Shown one piece after another: positions 8,486 to 18,610 of a stretch of 64,000 nucleotides of DNA. Position 1 is the first letter of the stretch, and each line of letters begins with the position of its first letter. Location of the stretch: positions 1,054,001-1,118,000 of the forward strand of contig LN913013.1 of NCBI GenBank assembly GCA_001487125.1, written 5' to 3'. The stretch is from Gabonibacter massiliensis. Its GTDB lineage: Bacteria; Bacteroidota; Bacteroidia; Bacteroidales; Marinifilaceae. A model generated the notes under the pieces. That model ran no database searches, was not told the origin of the DNA, and saw only the letters and a program-made list of their open reading frames with translations. Made by a program: the position numbers and the translations under genes.

Positions 8486-10933
8486 ATGATGTACTCAATC
8501 GAAGAAATCGCCCGTGTCATCCGCGGAGACCTGAAAAAAGGATGTCCCGTAACAATAAGTGAATACGGTATCGACAGTCGTTCTGTCATTTATGCCGACC
8601 AAACCCTTTTTTTCGCTCTAAAAGGACAAAATCACGATGCGCATGATTATATTCTTTCTTTGTATGAAAACGGGGTACGGGCTTTCGTTATCCATGAGTA
8701 CAGGTCCGAATTCGACCGATTGACCGAAGCCAATTTTATACGGGTAGACCATGTGTTATCCGCATTGCAACAATTAGCCGCCCACTACCGTCAACAATCG
8801 AAAGCCGAAATAATCGGAATTACGGGTAGTAATGGCAAAACCATTGTAAAAGAATGGCTTTCTCAACTTTTAATGGAAAATTACCGGGTTTATCGCAGCC
8901 CTCGAAGCTATAATTCACAGGTGGGCGTACCGCTCTCTTTGTTAGGTATAGAAGAGGAGACCGAGATCGCTGTGATCGAAGCAGGAATTTCTCAAAAAGG
9001 AGAGATGCAACACTTGGAACAGATGATCCGCCCGGATATAGGCCTATTTACTCATATCGGGGAGGCCCATGATGAAAATTTCACCTCGACAGAGGAAAAA
9101 CTAACCGAAAAAGCCAAGTTATTTACCTCCTGCAAAACTCTCGTCGGGCAAGCCGGAGAAGTACTGAAATTCATAAAAAAACAACTCCCGGACCGAGTAC
9201 GGCTCTTTCTTTGGGGGGATAGCCCGGAAGCAACCGTAAAAACCGAAACATTGGATATCGACGAAAAGAGTCGTCAAGTAAGAATCACACACGGAGACAT
9301 CTCGTTCTTACTCACGATACCGTTTCCGGACGCCGCTTCTTTCGAAAATACGATGAATGCCGTTTGCGTACTATTACTCAAAGGCATACAACCAAGCTCC
9401 ATCACCCGGCTCGTAAAACATCTCTCCTCTATAGCCATGCGTATGGAGATAAAGGAGGGTATCAACAACTGCATCCTGATCAACGATTACTACAATTCCG
9501 ATCCCGCCTCCTTTCAATTGGCTCTGAATAGTCTATCCATACAGGATTCCCACAAAGAGAGGGTGGTCATCCTATCCGACTTTATGGATATAAGCGAAGA
9601 CAAACAGACGCTGTACAAGAGTATTGCCATGCTGTTACAGCAAGCAAAAATATCCTGTTTCATCGGCATCGGGAAAGAATTAAGAGAGTATCAGCACTAC
9701 TTTACCGTCGACAACTCCCGATTTTATGAAAATACCGAGCAATTTTTAAAACAGGAGAACCGGAATAATTTTAAAAATCAAGTCATATTGATCAAAGGAG
9801 CCCGGCGCTTCCAATTCGAATTCATTGCCGGTTTCCTGCAAAAACAGTCGCACGGCACCATCCTGGAAGTCGACTTGGATGCGATGGTCCATAACCTGAA
9901 CTATTTCCGCTCTCTCACGTCTGCCAAATTAGCGGTTATGGTAAAAGCGTTCTCATACGGCAGCGGGTCCAAAGAGATCGCTTCACTCCTTCAATATCAC
10001 CGGGTAGATTACCTTATGGTTGCTTTCGCGGATGAAGGCATAGAATTACGGGCCGCAGGTATCACTCTCCCTATTGCCGTAATGAATCCGGAACGGGAAG
10101 CATTCGACAATATGATCACGTTCGGATTAGAACCGGAGATTTACGCTCTCGATATTTTGGAAGATTTTGAAAAAGCCCTGGGTAAACACGGAATAAAACA
10201 TTTTCCGGTACACGTAAAACTCAACACGGGAATGAACCGTTCCGGATTTGACGAAAAAGATCTGCCGGAATTACTCCGTTTTTTCAACCGCCCCCGGACC
10301 GTATATATCCGTTCTCTATTCTCCCATTTAGCCGGAAGCGACGAAAGCATACACGATGAGTTTACCTTAAACCAAATTCATCTCTTCGAAAATATGACAA
10401 CCACAATCCAGGGGCGTTTCAATTATAAAATCTGGCGACATATTTTAAATTCTGCCGGCATCGAGCGTTTCCCGCAATATCATTTCGACATGGTCAGATT
10501 GGGAATAGGCTTACACGGAATCAGCTCCGATCATGCCCTCCTCAGGCCTGTCAGTACATTTAAAACGCATATCTCTTCCATTCGGGAAGTTCCAACGGGT
10601 CAATCGATCGGCTACGGACGTAAAAGCTATACCGACCGTCCTTCGCGAATTGCCGTTATCCCGGTGGGATATGCAGACGGACTGAATCGTCATCTGAGCA
10701 ATCGGGTCGGCGAAGTATACGTGAAAGGGAAAAAAGCTCCGATCATCGGAAATATCTGTATGGATACATGCATGATAGATATTACCGATACGGACGCTCT
10801 CGCGGGCGAGGAAGTGGAAATATTCGGGAAACATATTCCCGTAACGGAAATAGCCGATAAACTCGGTACCATACCGTACGAGATTTTGACGGGAGTATCT
10901 TCTCGGGTGAAACGAGTATATTACAAAGAGTAA
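8486..10933 (+). CDS. MurF-alanine racemase fusion (UDP-MurNAc-tripeptide:D-Ala-D-Ala ligase / Alr)
   Basis: An 815-residue bifunctional protein. The first ~450 residues are MurF, which adds D-Ala-D-Ala to the UDP-MurNAc tripeptide; the ATP loop is GITGSNGKTIVKEW. The C-terminal ~360 residues are a fold-III PLP alanine racemase: EVDLDAMVHNLNYFRS opens the barrel, the PLP lysine lies in MVKAFSYGSGS (VKANAYGHG in most homologues), and the opposite catalytic Tyr region is SIGYGRKSYTDR. The same polypeptide thus supplies D-Ala and uses its dipeptide product. The fusion is a known feature of Bacteroidota. I chose ATG 8486 (8489 is equally possible), because the upstream TTG lies inside the promoter. 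Confidence 0.94.
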   Translation: MMYSIEEIARVIRGDLKKGCPVTISEYGIDSRSVIYADQTLFFALKGQNHDAHDYILSLYENGVRAFVIHEYRSEFDRLTEANFIRVDHVLSALQQLAAHYRQQSKAEIIGITGSNGKTIVKEWLSQLLMENYRVYRSPRSYNSQVGVPLSLLGIEEETEIAVIEAGISQKGEMQHLEQMIRPDIGLFTHIGEAHDENFTSTEEKLTEKAKLFTSCKTLVGQAGEVLKFIKKQLPDRVRLFLWGDSPEATVKTETLDIDEKSRQVRITHGDISFLLTIPFPDAASFENTMNAVCVLLLKGIQPSSITRLVKHLSSIAMRMEIKEGINNCILINDYYNSDPASFQLALNSLSIQDSHKERVVILSDFMDISEDKQTLYKSIAMLLQQAKISCFIGIGKELREYQHYFTVDNSRFYENTEQFLKQENRNNFKNQVILIKGARRFQFEFIAGFLQKQSHGTILEVDLDAMVHNLNYFRSLTSAKLAVMVKAFSYGSGSKEIASLLQYHRVDYLMVAFADEGIELRAAGITLPIAVMNPEREAFDNMITFGLEPEIYALDILEDFEKALGKHGIKHFPVHVKLNTGMNRSGFDEKDLPELLRFFNRPRTVYIRSLFSHLAGSDESIHDEFTLNQIHLFENMTTTIQGRFNYKIWRHILNSAGIERFPQYHFDMVRLGIGLHGISSDHALLRPVSTFKTHISSIREVPTGQSIGYGRKSYTDRPSRIAVIPVGYADGLNRHLSNRVGEVYVKGKKAPIIGNICMDTCMIDITDTDALAGEEVEIFGKHIPVTEIADKLGTIPYEILTGVSSRVKRVYYKE

Positions 10934-10951
10934 AACAATAATTTTTAATTT

Positions 10952-12229
10952 ATGAAAAAAAGAATGCGACTATTATTTCTATCTATCCTCCTGTTTTCGG
11001 CAGGAAATAGTTTTGCACAATTCGACACCTATTTCTATAACAAAACACTCCGGCTGGATTACTCCCATTGCGGAGACAACAAACAGGATGAAATCTTCTT
11101 CGAGGGATTACGGGAAGAGCCCTATTGGGGCGGTTCCAAAACCAATTTAATCGATACTACCTTATACGGTAATTATTACCTGAATGTCTACGACCTTAAA
11201 ACCAATAAATTAATCTACTCCAGGGGGTATTGCAGTCTTTTCGGAGAATGGAGAATGACAGACGAAGCCCTGACAACTCGCCGTAGTTGCCCGGAAGCCG
11301 TAACCATGCCCTTTCCGAAAGAGAATGTACGTATTGAGATTACAGCCCGGAATAAAAAAGGCGTTTTCGTGAAAAAATTCGAATACACGGTAGACGTGAA
11401 CAGTTATTTCATCAGCAAAGACCGTCGCTTGGAATATCCCACTTATGACGTAATGTACACGGGTAACTCTGCCAAACGGGTGGATATCGTTTTGCTCCCG
11501 GAAGGTTATTCGGCAGACGAAATGGAGCAATTCAAAGCCGATTGTCACCAATTCGTAGAAGGGCTTTTCAGCTTTTCGCCTTACAAAGAGAATAAAAATA
11601 AATTCAACGTTCGCGCCGTTCTGGCTCCCTCGAAGGAATCCGGAGTTGATATTCCGGGTGAGTACATATGGAAAAATACGATTCTGAACTCCTCTTTCTA
11701 CACCTTCGATTCGGAACGTTATATCATGACCTACGATTTTAAAAGTGTAAAAGATTTAGCCGCAAACGTTCCGTACGACTACATTTACATCATCGTGAAC
11801 ACGCAAAAATACGGAGGAGGGGCCATCTATAACCATTACGGCGTGAGCATATCCGGTAATTTACACTCGGCCAAAGTATACGTACACGAATTCGGGCATC
11901 TTTTTGCCGGATTAGGAGACGAATACGTGGGCGGTGCCGAATACAACGATCTTTATCCTCCCAAAATAGAACCTTGGGAACCGAATTTGACGACGCTGAC
12001 CGATTTCGGGAAAAAATGGAAAAACTTAATGGATAAAAATACCCCCATCCCCACACCCGTCGACCCTGAAAATCCGACCCGATTAGGGGTCTACGAGGGA
12101 GGCGGTTACGTTTCCAAAGGCGTTTACAGACCTTGGCCCGATTGCCTGATGAACTCTCTCAAGGGTGAAGCTTTCTGTCCAGCGTGTACAAGAGCCATCC
12201 AACAACAAATACGATTTTATTCCGAATGA
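10952..12229 (+). CDS. secreted M64-family metallopeptidase (IgA-peptidase family)
   Basis: 425 residues with a clear signal peptide (cleavage probably after NSFAQ, residue about 23). An N-terminal beta domain (residues about 25-150, M64_N type) is followed by the peptidase domain. The zinc site is VHEFGHLFAGLGDEY near residue 312, giving HExxH and a downstream Asp; SGVDIPGEYIWKNTILNSS upstream is also typical. The prototype of the family, from Clostridium ramosum, cleaves IgA, but most Bacteroidota members have unknown substrates, so IgA should not be assumed. The gene starts 18 bp after murF-alr and ends at a strong terminator. Confidence 0.9.
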   Translation: MKKRMRLLFLSILLFSAGNSFAQFDTYFYNKTLRLDYSHCGDNKQDEIFFEGLREEPYWGGSKTNLIDTTLYGNYYLNVYDLKTNKLIYSRGYCSLFGEWRMTDEALTTRRSCPEAVTMPFPKENVRIEITARNKKGVFVKKFEYTVDVNSYFISKDRRLEYPTYDVMYTGNSAKRVDIVLLPEGYSADEMEQFKADCHQFVEGLFSFSPYKENKNKFNVRAVLAPSKESGVDIPGEYIWKNTILNSSFYTFDSERYIMTYDFKSVKDLAANVPYDYIYIIVNTQKYGGGAIYNHYGVSISGNLHSAKVYVHEFGHLFAGLGDEYVGGAEYNDLYPPKIEPWEPNLTTLTDFGKKWKNLMDKNTPIPTPVDPENPTRLGVYEGGGYVSKGVYRPWPDCLMNSLKGEAFCPACTRAIQQQIRFYSE

Positions 12230-12237
12230 TACCGTCT

Positions 12238-12264
12238 AAAAGTCCGGACATAAAATCCGGACTT
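12238..12264 (+). terminator. intrinsic terminator after the M64 peptidase gene
   Basis: A near-perfect stem AAAGTCCGGA / TCCGGACTTT with a short loop and terminal Ts, 8 bp after the stop codon. It closes the murF-alr / peptidase unit. Confidence 0.85.
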
Positions 12265-12282
12265 TTGTGATATAATGACAGG

Positions 12283-12460
12283 GAATTAAAGGATTAAGGG
12301 ATTGAGAGATTGAGGGATTAAAGGATTAAGGGATTAAAGGATTAAAGGATTAGGTGATTAAGGGATTAGGTGATTGACGAATTCAGGATTAAAAGCGAAT
12401 CACTAAATCGCAGAATTATTCCAATTTACGATACGTGATTTAAAATTGAATAACTGAATT
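12283..12460. repeat. GATT/AATC octamer intergenic element, copy 2 (clearest octamer array)
   Basis: From 12292 to 12379 the sequence is eleven uninterrupted octamers that all begin GATT (gattaagg, gattgaga, gattgagg, gattaaag and variants). Then comes the centre GGATTAAAAGCGAATC at about 12386-12401, followed by AATC words (aatcacta, aatcgcag) running towards the histidine-kinase stop. It lies between convergent genes. The exact 8-bp period with variable last four bases is the defining feature. Confidence 0.9.
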
Positions 12461-12473
12461 TTCCAGGAGCCTC

Positions 12474-14762
12474 TTATTCGCTTTCATTAACCGGCTGAAT
12501 GTGTAACGGATGCCAGAATACGAAACGGGCTCCCTCCGTGTAATCTTTATCGACCCAGATATCTCCTCCCATCATGGTAATCGTTATCTTGGATATAGCC
12601 AATCCCAAGCCTGTTCCTTGAGCATATTCATTCAATTTCTCAAAACGTTCGAACACCTTCTTTTGTTTATCCTCCGGAATTCCGCAACCCGTATCCGATA
12701 CGGAAAAATAAATTCTGCCTTCCGCCGCTTCGATTCTGATTTCCAACGTAATGCTCCCCTCTTTGGTAAACTTATTGGCATTCGACATGAGATTGATCAA
12801 TATTTGTTGCAAACGCTGGACATCCGTCATCAATTCGAAACTCTCCACGGGAGATTTAAAGACATACTCCACTCGAGGAGGCTTAGCATGCCCCGTAGTC
12901 GCCATTACACTACGACACAAACCGATCACCTCACAATACTCGTAACTAAATTTCAATCGTCCTGTCTCCAAACGGGAAATATCCAAAATATCATTGATCA
13001 GGCGCAACAATAAATCCGAATTCTTTTGTATGATAGAAACATACTCTTTACGGACTTCCGCGTCGTATTCGTCAGCCGTCAACACTTCGGAGAAACCGAC
13101 AATAGCGTTTAACGGAGTACGGATCTCATGACTCATATTGGCCAAAAAAGCCGATTTCAAGCGATCCGATTCTTCGGCTTTTTCCTTGGCCAAACGCAAC
13201 TCCATCTCCACCTGCTTTTGTTTGGTCACGTCTTCGAGTCGGACAACCACGCCTAACAAGTTTTGTTCCGCATCAAAAACCGGATTAGCATACATATAGA
13301 CATACGTATTGGAGGGATATTTGGCAATCACCTCGGTAGCCCTTCTCTCCTTCATAGCGGTCACAACCGGACAATACGTACAAGGCTCATCCAACCCTCT
13401 CAATACTTCGTAACAAACTTTTCCCGTGGAAGACTGAATATTACACTCCGGAGTCTCAAAATCTACTCCGTTGTGCCACTTCACGGTAAAATCAGGATTG
13501 ATAAACTTAATTCCCGCGTTGACATTATTCAATATAAGGATATTATCCTTCTGGGCATCCTCTAACGCATCCTTCAATCGTTTGGTCCGAATATAAAAAT
13601 AGAGGGAAATTAAAAAACCAAGCAATAAAATAATGAAGGTAACAGCGAAGCCGACTATCTGATACCTGTATTCTTCAAAGAAAGATATTTTCTTATTAAA
13701 TAATCGAGCATGGTCAACCTGAGATTTATTCAAGAAATCATATTCCTGCAACTTCCTGTAATCGAAAACATACTGATTCGGAATAAACTGCATCTTCAGT
13801 GTCGTATCCTGTTTTTGACGTTCCCATGCCAAAGCCTGTTGAGCCAAATCTTTTCCGACCGTCCGGTACTCGGGCACGCACCCCCCCACGGCCCAATGGC
13901 CAATAGCGATAGAAGTAACGGAAAAAGCCGGAATCTTGGGATTAGCCATCATCATGGAATAGGTCGCATTCCTCATAAAATAGCCGTCATTCATGTCCAC
14001 ACGCCACGTTCCTAAAAGAATCACCGTATTTTCAGGCAGATTCTCAATTTTCTCATTCATGAGATAAACCGTATTCTCGCGGCCATCCAATAGAATCAGA
14101 TCCAATTCGGGAAACTTTTGCATTTCCTCCCTCACGTACGCCTGCAAGGAAACTCCCCCGTAACTATTATCCGAAATAAAAGCGATATGTTTTGTCTCCG
14201 GAAAAAAATCCCGTATTAACCTTATATTCCCGACAATATCATAATCGTATACAAAACCGCTCATTTGTACACTTGTGTCCACATCTGCAAGCACATCTAT
14301 ACTCTCCGGTTTCCACGTACTTAAATCGACGACATTGGAATCCGGCAAGAAAATAGCATTCCGGCTGACCATACCACATACCAATGGGATATCTTTTGTA
14401 AGCTCGCTATCTAAAGAGAGATAAGAGGACCAAGCCTCCTGTCCTAAAATCACGATCAAAGAGGGACGATTTATTCCCGTATATTTCAAAAGAATTTCTT
14501 TCATGCGCGACTTCCAGGCAAGTACTTCCGAAAAACTTTTACAGTTCATGTTTTCTATGCTTACCTGAAACTTTCCGCCTTTAGTCGTGTATTCATCCAA
14601 AAATTCGGAAATATTGTTCGAGGTTTGCTGTGTCTCCGGATTGTAGGAACTGATAATCAATATCGGATGAGAAGAATCCTTCTCGCCCATAACCATCATG
14701 GGCAAGACAGACAACCCTATTATTAGTAAAATTTTTAACCTCAATCCTATTAATCGCCACAT
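12474..14762 (-). CDS. membrane-bound hybrid-input sensor histidine kinase (ABC-substrate-binding-like sensor, PAS, HisKA, HATPase)
   Basis: About 762 residues from ATG 14762. The order is: signal anchor (LKILLIIGLSVLPMMVM); an extracytoplasmic region of ~350 residues (HPILIISSYNPETQQTSNNI, ALAWERQ) that resembles an ABC-type periplasmic binding domain; a membrane segment (YQIVGFAVTFIILLLGFLIS); a PAS domain with an unusual Cys group (GKVCYEVL..EPCTYCP); HisKA with the phospho-accepting His in SHEIRTPLNAIVGFSEV; and HATPase_c with N, G1 and G2 boxes. There is no receiver domain. Alternative starts are ATG 14780 and the far upstream 14873. It is divergent from the GT2/SpoIID/AmpG-like operon. 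A link to wall-fragment sensing is possible but unproven, and no response regulator is adjacent. Confidence 0.9.
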   Translation of the reverse strand: MWRLIGLRLKILLIIGLSVLPMMVMGEKDSSHPILIISSYNPETQQTSNNISEFLDEYTTKGGKFQVSIENMNCKSFSEVLAWKSRMKEILLKYTGINRPSLIVILGQEAWSSYLSLDSELTKDIPLVCGMVSRNAIFLPDSNVVDLSTWKPESIDVLADVDTSVQMSGFVYDYDIVGNIRLIRDFFPETKHIAFISDNSYGGVSLQAYVREEMQKFPELDLILLDGRENTVYLMNEKIENLPENTVILLGTWRVDMNDGYFMRNATYSMMMANPKIPAFSVTSIAIGHWAVGGCVPEYRTVGKDLAQQALAWERQKQDTTLKMQFIPNQYVFDYRKLQEYDFLNKSQVDHARLFNKKISFFEEYRYQIVGFAVTFIILLLGFLISLYFYIRTKRLKDALEDAQKDNILILNNVNAGIKFINPDFTVKWHNGVDFETPECNIQSSTGKVCYEVLRGLDEPCTYCPVVTAMKERRATEVIAKYPSNTYVYMYANPVFDAEQNLLGVVVRLEDVTKQKQVEMELRLAKEKAEESDRLKSAFLANMSHEIRTPLNAIVGFSEVLTADEYDAEVRKEYVSIIQKNSDLLLRLINDILDISRLETGRLKFSYEYCEVIGLCRSVMATTGHAKPPRVEYVFKSPVESFELMTDVQRLQQILINLMSNANKFTKEGSITLEIRIEAAEGRIYFSVSDTGCGIPEDKQKKVFERFEKLNEYAQGTGLGLAISKITITMMGGDIWVDKDYTEGARFVFWHPLHIQPVNESE

Positions 14763-14785
14763 GCCGAATAGTGATAACATTCCAG

Positions 14786-14793
14786 CAAAGATA
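14786..14793 (-). promoter_or_regulatory. -7 element of the histidine kinase gene
   Basis: TATCTTTG on the minus strand. It favours starts at 14762 (23-bp leader region) or 14780 (almost leaderless) over the far upstream start. Confidence 0.45.
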
Positions 14794-14847
14794 AATAATT
14801 CCGGAGAAAAACTAATAAAAAGAAATAAATTCATGCTAAAAAGAATA

Positions 14848-14855
14848 TATCTTTG
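14848..14855 (+). promoter_or_regulatory. -7 element of the GT2/SpoIID operon
   Basis: TATCTTTG, 24 bp upstream of the GT2 ATG. It is arranged back-to-back with the kinase promoter, so both units share a region of about 120 bp. The -33 box is not recognisable. Confidence 0.45.
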
Positions 14856-14879
14856 AGCAACATCTAAAATCATTTTTTC

Positions 14880-16307
14880 ATGAATCGTATACTTACTTGC
14901 TTTCTGGTAGACAAGAGTGATAATATATTCTTACAAAACAAATTAGAATTTCAGTCCCAATTAGAAACTGAAAATATAATTCCATTACGGGAACCTATTC
15001 ATCAAACGAATACCCTCAAAGAATTGGCTAAACAAATAAGAACTCCATTTTGCCTGTTTTATCTCAAGAATGCCCCTGTAAAGCTTGCTCCCTACGCCTT
15101 GGAACGTATGGTACAAGTAGCGGAAACGACAGGAGCGACAATGGTCTATTCCGATCATTATTCTCTAAAAAAAGGAGTATCTTTACCTCATCCTACCATA
15201 GAGTATCAAATCGGCAGTCTACGGAACGATTTTGATTTCGGTTCGTTAATCTTATTTAACACCGTAAAATTCAAACAAGCGGTCGAAAAGATTCGCACAA
15301 CGTACCGGTACGCAGCCTTATATGATCTACGGCTACGTCTATCGCGGGAGGGAATGATTATCAGGATTCCTGAATTTTTATACACGGATACGGAAGAGGA
15401 TCTCAGGTTATCCGGAGAAAAACAATTCGACTACGTGAATCCCCAAAACCGGGAAGTTCAAATCGAAATGGAACAGGCTTGTACGACACATCTAAAAGCG
15501 ATAAATGCCTGGTTACCTCCCGAATTCGAGACTGTCGATTTGAATGAACAAAAATTCACGACCGAAGCATCCGTTATCATTCCTGTCCGAAACAGGGAAA
15601 AAACAATAGCGGACGCTATTCGTTCCGCCCTAAACCAAAAAACGACATTCGATTTCAATGTAATCGTCATTGATAACCATTCTACCGATTCAACGACAGA
15701 AATTATCCGCGATCTATCCCACGGAGACAAACGAATCGTTCATTTGATTCCCGATCAACCGCAAACAGGAATAGGCGGATGCTGGACCCATGCCATCATG
15801 CAAAACTGTTGCGGGAAATTTGCCGTTCAACTGGATAGCGACGATCTATACATCGACGATCAGGTCCTGCAACTCCTGATCGATACTTTTTACAAGCAGC
15901 AATGTGCCATGCTCGTGGGAAGTTATCGGATGGTCGATTTTAATTTAAAGGAGATTCCGCCCGGAATAATCGACCATAAAGAGTGGAGCATGGAAAACGG
16001 ACACAACAATGCATTAAGAATAAACGGATTAGGTGCACCGAGAGCCTTCTATACCCCTATCCTGAGGAAAATTAAAATTCCGAATGTCAGCTACGGCGAA
16101 GACTACGCCGTAGCCCTTGCTATCTGCCGCCGGTACCGTATCGGACGAATATATACTCCTGTATACCTATGCCGCCGTTGGGAAGGCAATTCGGACGCAG
16201 ATTTAACGATAACGAAGGTAAACGAACACAATACTTACAAAGACAAAATAAGAACCATCGAGTTATGGGGTCGAATCAGATATAATCTAATAAAGAAAGG
16301 AAAATGA
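14880..16307 (+). CDS. family 2 glycosyltransferase with extra N-terminal domain
   Basis: 475 residues. The C-terminal half (from about residue 230) is a GT-A family 2 glycosyltransferase: [18 protein letters not shown] opens the fold, [12 protein letters not shown] follows, and LDSDD (319-322) is the metal/nucleotide-sugar DxD motif. The first ~225 residues look like a second, degenerate GT-like domain ([24 protein letters not shown]) without a clear DxD. No membrane segment is seen. The stop overlaps the next start (ATGA), so it is translationally coupled to the DUF4922 gene. Its acceptor is unknown; the neighbours suggest a cell-wall or nucleotide-sugar role. Confidence 0.85.
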   Translation: MNRILTCFLVDKSDNIFLQNKLEFQSQLETENIIPLREPIHQTNTLKELAKQIRTPFCLFYLKNAPVKLAPYALERMVQVAETTGATMVYSDHYSLKKGVSLPHPTIEYQIGSLRNDFDFGSLILFNTVKFKQAVEKIRTTYRYAALYDLRLRLSREGMIIRIPEFLYTDTEEDLRLSGEKQFDYVNPQNREVQIEMEQACTTHLKAINAWLPPEFETVDLNEQKFTTEASVIIPVRNREKTIADAIRSALNQKTTFDFNVIVIDNHSTDSTTEIIRDLSHGDKRIVHLIPDQPQTGIGGCWTHAIMQNCCGKFAVQLDSDDLYIDDQVLQLLIDTFYKQQCAMLVGSYRMVDFNLKEIPPGIIDHKEWSMENGHNNALRINGLGAPRAFYTPILRKIKIPNVSYGEDYAVALAICRRYRIGRIYTPVYLCRRWEGNSDADLTITKVNEHNTYKDKIRTIELWGRIRYNLIKKGK

Positions 16308-17281
16308 TTGACTTGGAATCTTTTTTTAAGCACCAGCTCTCCCACTGGGAAACGGCAAATAACAATTACAATCGGTTGAACGAAGTACTTTACCGCACGA
16401 TAGAGTTCGACGATTTTTCAATAAAAATACAATGCAATCCCGACCGGATCGTATCGGCGACAGCACGCATCGATAGGCTATCGCTTCAATCCAGACCTTG
16501 TTTTTTGTGTAAAGAACATCTGCCTGCCTCGCAGGACAGCGTGAGCTACAACGAAAATTTCGACATACGAATCAACCCCTTTCCCATTTTCACCCCGCAC
16601 TTTACCGTACCGGCCAAAAGACATATCCCGCAACTACTGGAGAATTATTTCAGAGATATGCTCTCCATGGCCAAAGATTTTCCGGATTACACGGTTTTCT
16701 ATAACGGCCCCCGAAGCGGAGCTTCCGCACCGGATCATTTGCATTTCCAACTGGTCCCCAGACATTCGATGCCCTTGGAAAACGACGTGATTAATTGTTC
16801 CAAAGAGACCATACTCCCGGCTTTCCTAACCTGTCAGGAGAAGATAAGTTCCATCGCTTCGCCTGTCACTTTCAAAATCGAAAGTATCACGCGTTACATC
16901 CGAAAGAATCTGATTCTACGGACGGCAGATGAGAAAATAATGCAGACAGCCTTCCAATATCTCCTGACAGAAATAGGCAAGGTAACCCCGAACGATCCCG
17001 AACCGATGCTTAACCTGTTTGTCTGGTACGAAAACGGAGAGTGGTACGTCGTCCTGTTTCCCCGGCAAAAACATCGCCCGCGGCAATTTTTCGCGGAAGG
17101 GAAAGAACATATTCTTTTTAGTCCCGGATGTGTCGATTTCGCCGGAGTGGTGATCTCCCCCCGGAAAGAAGATTTCGAACGGTTCGACGCACCTTTGCTG
17201 TCGGATCTTTTCGGACAATTAACCTTGGACGATAACCAATGGAACAATTTAATCCGATATATCGAACACCCTAACTTATAA
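16304..17281 (+). CDS. DUF4922 protein, HIT/GalT-like nucleotide phosphorylase fold
   Basis: 325 residues, a Bacteroidota family of unknown function as far as I recognise it. It has the histidine-triad-like signature [13 protein letters not shown] (HxHxQ), preceded by the substrate loop '[10 protein letters not shown]', a Cys pair [12 protein letters not shown] as in zinc-binding GalT/Ap4A phosphorylase relatives, and a [12 protein letters not shown] strand. This supports a nucleotidyl-transfer or nucleotide-phosphorolysis activity (Ap4A-phosphorylase or GDP-hexose-phosphorylase type), but the substrate is not evident. It overlaps the GT2 gene by 4 bp and lies 4 bp before the SpoIID gene. This tight coupling suggests one pathway, perhaps activation or salvage of a wall sugar nucleotide. 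Confidence 0.8.
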   Translation: MIDLESFFKHQLSHWETANNNYNRLNEVLYRTIEFDDFSIKIQCNPDRIVSATARIDRLSLQSRPCFLCKEHLPASQDSVSYNENFDIRINPFPIFTPHFTVPAKRHIPQLLENYFRDMLSMAKDFPDYTVFYNGPRSGASAPDHLHFQLVPRHSMPLENDVINCSKETILPAFLTCQEKISSIASPVTFKIESITRYIRKNLILRTADEKIMQTAFQYLLTEIGKVTPNDPEPMLNLFVWYENGEWYVVLFPRQKHRPRQFFAEGKEHILFSPGCVDFAGVVISPRKEDFERFDAPLLSDLFGQLTLDDNQWNNLIRYIEHPNL

Positions 17282-17284
17282 ACT

Positions 17285-18610
17285 ATGAGACCACATATTG
17301 AAATCGGAATACTCTTTTCCCCCTCAATCCGTTTCCATTTACACGGAGAATTCATAGAAAAAAACTCCGGAAAAACATACCGGGGAGAATACACCGTATG
17401 CAAACGACAAGAAAAAATCATATTCCGACAAGAAAAAAAAGAGGAAGTCATTCTTTCCGGTTTCACCCTCATTCCCGTAGATTATACCTCTTCCCACTTC
17501 GAATTGCTGGATGTAATCATCGGCATTCACTTCCACTGGGAACGTAAGGAAAATCAAAAATTTAAGGGCTCTCTTAAAATCATCGACGAAAAAAAACATC
17601 TTACGGCAATCAACATCTTACCTTTGGAAGATTATTTGGTCAGCGTCATCTCATCGGAAATGAGCGCCACGTCCTCACTCGAATTGCTAAAAGCACATGC
17701 CGTTATCTCCCGGAGCTGGTTGTTGGCCCAAAAAGCCAAATCTTTCCGAAGGACGGCAAATCCTTCCCGCGTACAGACGGAAACGGAATACATCCGCTGG
17801 TACGATCGGGAAGACCACCTGCATTTCGATGTATGCGCCGATGATCATTGCCAGCGTTATCAAGGAATCAGCAAAGCTTACACTCCTATTGTTTCTCAGG
17901 CCGTAGAGGCCACGCAAGGAGAAATTCTGACTTACGAGGGAGAAGTTTGCGACACCCGATTTTCCAAATGTTGCGGCGGAGTATCCGAACTTTTTGAAAA
18001 CACCTGGGAACCCGTTAATCACGCGTACCTGACTAAGGTCATAGACACTCCCGTACAAACTTCGACACCCGATTTACGTCAGGAAGAAGAAGCGAGAAAA
18101 TGGATATTGTCTTCTCCCGACGTTTTTTGCAACACGAAAGACAAAGCCACACTGTCCAACGTTTTAAACGATTACGATCAAGAGACCCGGAACTTCTTCC
18201 GATGGGAAGTCTCTTACGAAACGACCGAACTTTCAGAATTGGTAAAATCAAAGCTCGGGATCGACTTCGGAAGAATCGTGGAGATACAGCCTATCGAAAG
18301 AGGCGTTTCCGGCAGACTCGTGAAGGTTAAGATCGTGGGAACATTGAAAAGTATGATCATTGGGAAAGAATTGGTTATCCGTAAAGCATTTTCCGCCAGC
18401 CATCTCTATAGTTCGGCCTTTGTTGTCGAACCCCTGAAAGATTCCCGGAACAATACGATCGGATTTACCTTCAAAGGAGCCGGCTGGGGGCACGGTGTCG
18501 GACTTTGCCAAATCGGTGCTGCCGTCATGAGCGAAAAGGGATACGACTACCGGGAAATTTTAGCACACTACTTTCCGGGAACCAACCTCGAAAAAATAGA
18601 CCATGAATAA
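17285..18610 (+). CDS. SpoIID/LytB-domain protein
   Basis: 441 residues. The SpoIID family includes the sporulation lytic transglycosylase SpoIID and amidase enhancers, which act on peptidoglycan glycan strands. Diagnostic motifs are LEDYLVSVISSEMSATSSLELLKAHAVISRSWLL (the catalytic Glu region of SpoIID, 'ls.Em......eaLkAQAvaARTya') and the C-terminal GAGWGHGVGLCQIGA. A Cys-containing loop (FSKCCGGVSELFENTW) is also family-typical. No obvious signal peptide is seen, which is odd for a wall enzyme; it may act on imported fragments or use another route. It overlaps the next gene by 8 bp. Confidence 0.88.
   Translation: MRPHIEIGILFSPSIRFHLHGEFIEKNSGKTYRGEYTVCKRQEKIIFRQEKKEEVILSGFTLIPVDYTSSHFELLDVIIGIHFHWERKENQKFKGSLKIIDEKKHLTAINILPLEDYLVSVISSEMSATSSLELLKAHAVISRSWLLAQKAKSFRRTANPSRVQTETEYIRWYDREDHLHFDVCADDHCQRYQGISKAYTPIVSQAVEATQGEILTYEGEVCDTRFSKCCGGVSELFENTWEPVNHAYLTKVIDTPVQTSTPDLRQEEEARKWILSSPDVFCNTKDKATLSNVLNDYDQETRNFFRWEVSYETTELSELVKSKLGIDFGRIVEIQPIERGVSGRLVKVKIVGTLKSMIIGKELVIRKAFSASHLYSSAFVVEPLKDSRNNTIGFTFKGAGWGHGVGLCQIGAAVMSEKGYDYREILAHYFPGTNLEKIDHE

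Noticed and set aside
10952-12229. IgA-cleaving activity for the M64 peptidase
   Set aside because: Only family membership supports it. Most Bacteroidota M64 proteins have no shown IgA activity.
12292-12379. Octamer array considered as a CRISPR or a variable-number repeat in a gene
   Set aside because: Repeats are 8 bp without spacers, no cas genes are in the window, and there is no ORF through it.
12510-13013. 167-codon ORF on the plus strand opposite the histidine kinase
   Set aside because: It lies inside the conserved kinase catalytic domains on the other strand. The translation is rich in residues typical of antisense frames.
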